NCBI GenBank assembly: GCA_964577995.1
Contig: CAZOBP010000116.1
Span: forward strand, 1-8,990
Reading direction: 5' to 3'
From: JAUVXJ01 sp964577995
GTDB taxonomy: Bacteria > Chloroflexota > Anaerolineae > UBA7937 > B3-Chlor
Length of the DNA stretch: 8,990 nt
Within the stretch, counting starts at the first letter, position 1; every line of letters begins with the position of its first letter. Positions 7,073-8,990 of the stretch are shown one piece after another. The notes beneath the pieces are model-generated. The model had not been told where the DNA came from, did no database searches, and saw only the letters and a list, made by a program, of their open reading frames with translations. A program made the position numbers and the translations under genes.

Positions 7073-7142
7073 AGTCTGCTGACCGGATGATCCTCCCAGG
7101 GCGTAGTTGCAGATGGCCTTGTGGGTGCGGCTGGGGTCTCGG

Positions 7143-8510
7143 CTAGCTCTGCACGGCCTGCTCCACCGCCGACAGCAGGTCCTGCTCTTCGTCGGCCAGC
7201 ACGGTACGCGGATCCAGCAAAAGCTCCCCTGACTCAATCCTACCAATGACGGGTGGCTCGCCGCTCCGCAAGAGCGCAGCCAGCTTGTCGGGCGAAGTGA
7301 CGTGCAAGGCCACCAGTTTGGTGGGCAGCGTCTCACCAGGGAGGGAGCCTCCCCCCACCGTGGAAAGCCCAGGGATGACTTCGGCGCGAACGCCTATTGC
7401 TCTAAGTTGCTCGGCCCAAGCGTTGGCCCGTTTGTCTATCTCGTCCAGGCCGAGGCTGATCATCTGCCAGATCGGTACCTTTTCGGTGGCTTCTTCCCTC
7501 GAGTAGTGCAGTAGAGTGGCCTGCATTCCTGCCATAGTGGTCTTGTCCACTCTCAGGGCGCGAGCAAGGGGGTGTCTCTTCAACGAGGCGACCAGGTCTG
7601 CCCGCCCCACGATGATTCCCGCTTGCGGCCCGCCCAGCAGCTTGTCACCGCTGAAGCAAACGAGGTCCGCGCCCTGTTGTGCGGCCTCCTGTACGGTAGG
7701 CTCGTGCGCCAGCCCATACAGAGACGTGTCCAGAAGGCATCCACTGCCGAGATCATCGACCACCAGCAGACCGTGGTGGCTGGCCAAATCGGTTAGTTCG
7801 CCCAGGGTGGCCTCGTGGGTGAAGCCGAGGACTCTGAAGTTGCTGTGGTGGACGTGCATGAGGAGAGCCGTTTCCTCCCCGATTGCGCTCTCGTAGTCGC
7901 CGATACTGGTCCGATTGGTCGTTCCCACCTCGGCGAGCCGAGCGCCACTCTGGGACATAACGTCCGGAATACGAAAGCCACCGCCGATCTCCACCAATTG
8001 ACCTCGGGAGATGATCACTTCCTTTCCCCGCGCCAGCGCAGTGAGCACGAGTAGCAACGCCCCCGCGTTGTTGTTGACCAGCATGGCGCTGCCGGCGCCG
8101 GTAAGCTCGCTCAAGAGCTGCTCGGCGTGCGCGTGTCGGGACCCCCGAACACCGGCTTCTAGGTCATACTCCAGATTGCTGTAGCCCTCCGACACGAGGT
8201 CCATGGCTTCTCTCGCGTCATCGCTCAAAGGAGCGCGGCCCAGGTTCGTGTGCACAATGACTCCAGTGGCATTGATGACCCTGCGCAGAATGAGCCTCCC
8301 TCTGTCTTCGAGGTGGAGGACCGTCCGGTCCACGAGGGAGTCCAGACTTGGGCAAGGCCCTCCTCTGGTTATCTCCTGGCGCGCTCCGTGCATGACTTGT
8401 CTGATGCTCTCCAGGACGACTGGCCGGCCACTCTTCATGACTGACTGCCGTATCTCTGGCCTCTGGAGGAGCTTCTCCACGCTCGGTAGTTTCCGCAGTT
8501 CCTCTTGCAT
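7143..8510 (-). CDS. selA: L-seryl-tRNA(Sec) selenium transferase
   Basis: SelA is a PLP enzyme that converts Ser-tRNA(Sec) to Sec-tRNA(Sec) using selenophosphate, for selenocysteine insertion at UGA codons. The 455-residue product has the usual SelA length and signatures. These are an N-terminal LRKLPSVEKLL, the hallmark NATGVIVHTNLGRAPLS, VNNNAGA, the PLP-site SGDKLLGGPQAG with the Schiff-base lysine at residue 290, and VGGGSLPGETLPT near the C-terminus. The start is ATG 8510, with AGGA at 8519-8516 five bases upstream. A longer frame to a TTG at 8573 exists, but that TTG is the -35 box of the promoter. The gene is the first in a minus-strand unit with the PBP; no selB, selD or tRNA-Sec gene is visible nearby. 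An intact SelA implies that the cell makes selenoproteins. Confidence 0.95.
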   Translation of the reverse strand: MQEELRKLPSVEKLLQRPEIRQSVMKSGRPVVLESIRQVMHGARQEITRGGPCPSLDSLVDRTVLHLEDRGRLILRRVINATGVIVHTNLGRAPLSDDAREAMDLVSEGYSNLEYDLEAGVRGSRHAHAEQLLSELTGAGSAMLVNNNAGALLLVLTALARGKEVIISRGQLVEIGGGFRIPDVMSQSGARLAEVGTTNRTSIGDYESAIGEETALLMHVHHSNFRVLGFTHEATLGELTDLASHHGLLVVDDLGSGCLLDTSLYGLAHEPTVQEAAQQGADLVCFSGDKLLGGPQAGIIVGRADLVASLKRHPLARALRVDKTTMAGMQATLLHYSREEATEKVPIWQMISLGLDEIDKRANAWAEQLRAIGVRAEVIPGLSTVGGGSLPGETLPTKLVALHVTSPDKLAALLRSGEPPVIGRIESGELLLDPRTVLADEEQDLLSAVEQAVQS

Positions 8511-8544
8511 GTCGTTCCTGACGTAGTCCTGAATGCGCGTCTTG

Positions 8545-8573
8545 ATTATACTGGATTGGCATAGGCAAGTCAA
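8545..8573 (-). promoter_or_regulatory. Sigma70-type promoter of selA-PBP
   Basis: On the minus strand TTGACT (8573-8568) and TATAAT (8550-8545) are separated by exactly 17 bp, with a perfect -10 and a 5/6 -35. Transcription should begin near 8538, leaving an untranslated leader of roughly 28 nt before the selA ATG. This supports the shorter selA start. Confidence 0.85.
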
Positions 8574-8803
8574 CGGGTATACGCGGGTCGGGCTGTTTGT
8601 GGCCGCGCTCGGCTTGGTCAGTGCCCCTCAAGGGCCGGAAAAGCCGTCAGCGCTACTAGGAGCACGCAACTGTCCGGTCAGTGACGTGTTATGGTAGATA
8701 AGGACTGTTGCCCCTCGCGTTACGGTAGTCGCATCAGTGGGCGATTCTTGGTACGGCGAGCGAACCGGCGCGAGTGTTCGCCTCCGGCCGGTGGTGTGAC
8801 GAC
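8574..8803. other. Divergent intergenic region, no gene recognised
   Basis: These 230 bp separate two divergent promoters. No convincing coding frame, tRNA or riboswitch is seen. There is an imperfect 8-bp inverted repeat (GTGCCCCT at 8621-8628 against AGGAGCAC at 8658-8665, one mismatch) and a perfect 6-bp one (GCGAAC/GTTCGC, about 8759-8786). Both are short enough to be chance in GC-rich DNA. Confidence 0.5.
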
Positions 8804-8832
8804 TTGACATTTTTCCTAATATGTGCTATCAT
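8804..8832 (+). promoter_or_regulatory. Sigma70-type promoter facing right
   Basis: TTGACA (8804-8809, perfect -35) and TATCAT (8827-8832, 5/6 match to the -10) are 17 bp apart. The surrounding DNA turns AT-rich compared with the rest of the window. It would transcribe the small ORF at 8914 and whatever gene starts beyond the right edge. Initiation near 8839 leaves a leader of about 75 nt. Confidence 0.82.
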
Positions 8833-8835
8833 ATT
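8818..8835. promoter_or_regulatory. Candidate operator dyad over the -10 box
   Basis: AATATG (8818-8823) and CATATT (8830-8835) form a perfect 6+6 inverted repeat with a 6-nt spacer (TGCTAT). The right half covers the -10 hexamer, so a dimeric regulator bound here would block RNA polymerase. The regulator is unknown. The palindrome is seen directly; its function is inference. Confidence 0.45.
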
Positions 8836-8913
8836 GAATTGGGTGGACCAGAACGCCGCGAACAGGGTTCTCTGACTAGGTTTGCACATTCATAGGGGTT
8901 ACACGAGGAGGTG

Positions 8914-8985
8914 ATGCCAATAGAGAATGGTGACGGGACTGTCTTGAAACCGCGTTCCGCTAGTACACCCATTGGAGGGAAATAG
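8914..8985 (+). CDS. 23-codon ORF ahead of the gene at the right edge (possible leader peptide)
   Basis: An ATG at 8914 opens a 23-residue frame (begins MPIENGDG, ends STPIGGK) that stops at TAG 8983-8985. It lies downstream of a strong promoter and behind GAGGAGGTGAT, which matches the 16S anti-Shine-Dalgarno over an extended length. The spacing from AGGAGG to the ATG is only about 2 nt, which is tight and weakens the case. A second Shine-Dalgarno overlaps its stop, suggesting translational coupling to the next gene. I do not recognise the peptide, and it has no obvious membrane segment or amino-acid run typical of attenuation leaders. Confidence 0.4.
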   Translation: MPIENGDGTVLKPRSASTPIGGK

Positions 8986-8990
8986 GAGGT
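8983..8990 (+). promoter_or_regulatory. Shine-Dalgarno for a gene starting beyond the window
   Basis: TAGGAGGT at the very end of the window is a near-perfect ribosome-binding site. A start codon is expected within roughly ten bases after the right edge. Its first three bases are the stop of the 23-codon ORF. Confidence 0.6.

Noticed and set aside
7073..7336. An 88-codon N-terminal extension of the PBP frame overlapping selA.
   Set aside because: It is rich in Cys, Trp and Arg, unlike any PBP N-terminus, and lies antisense-free inside the selA coding sequence in another frame; the basic-then-hydrophobic N-terminus begins at ATG 7072.
8511..8573. TTG start giving selA 21 extra residues.
   Set aside because: The stretch holds a near-perfect promoter, and SelA proteins normally begin near the LRKLPSVxKLL motif.
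8574..8803. A possible tRNA-Sec gene (selC) next to selA.
   Set aside because: No cloverleaf with a long variable arm, UCA anticodon context or T-loop motif could be found by eye.

Overview
The window looks like ordinary chromosomal DNA from a GC-rich, probably anaerobic or facultative bacterium. The best guess is a member of the Chloroflexota or a similar lineage. That rests on the class A penicillin-binding protein with a long Thr/Pro-rich tail, the membrane-anchored LysM plus M23 peptidase, the bacterial eRF1-like protein, and the oxygen-sensitive functions (radical SAM enzyme, selenocysteine synthesis). No phylogenetic marker was tested, so the assignment is inference. No phage, transposon or CRISPR signature is visible.

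Positions 1-4143 carry a compact plus-strand cluster. It holds the 3' end of an unrecognised gene, a membrane-anchored two-LysM M23 metallopeptidase (148-1197), a DUF72/YecE protein (1249-2001), an AmmeMemoRadiSam-type radical SAM enzyme (1994-3004, overlapping its neighbour by 8 nt) and a bacterial relative of archaeo-eukaryotic release factor 1 (3019-4143). Spacings are short or overlapping, so co-transcription is likely; the promoter lies outside the window.

Positions 4144-8573 carry a convergent minus-strand unit. A near-consensus sigma70 promoter (8545-8573) drives selA (8510-7143), followed after 70 nt by a bifunctional class A PBP (7072-4268). The PBP ends at a TGA. The same frame continues past it for 36 protein-like codons to a TAG at 4157-4159, only 13 nt from the stop of the convergent gene. 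Because the gene sits in a selA operon, this in-frame TGA is the most interesting observation in the window. A recent nonsense mutation, readthrough and selenocysteine insertion are all possible, and selenocysteine is not the favoured one.

Positions 8574-8990 are an intergenic region with a second strong promoter pointing right (8804-8832). A perfect AT-rich dyad covers its -10 box and suggests repression. A 23-codon ORF and a Shine-Dalgarno at the very edge imply that a regulated gene starts just outside the window.

The functional themes are cell-wall building (PBP) and remodelling (M23 peptidase), ribosome or translation-related biology (eRF1-like protein, SelA) and radical SAM chemistry. 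No single pathway obviously ties them together.
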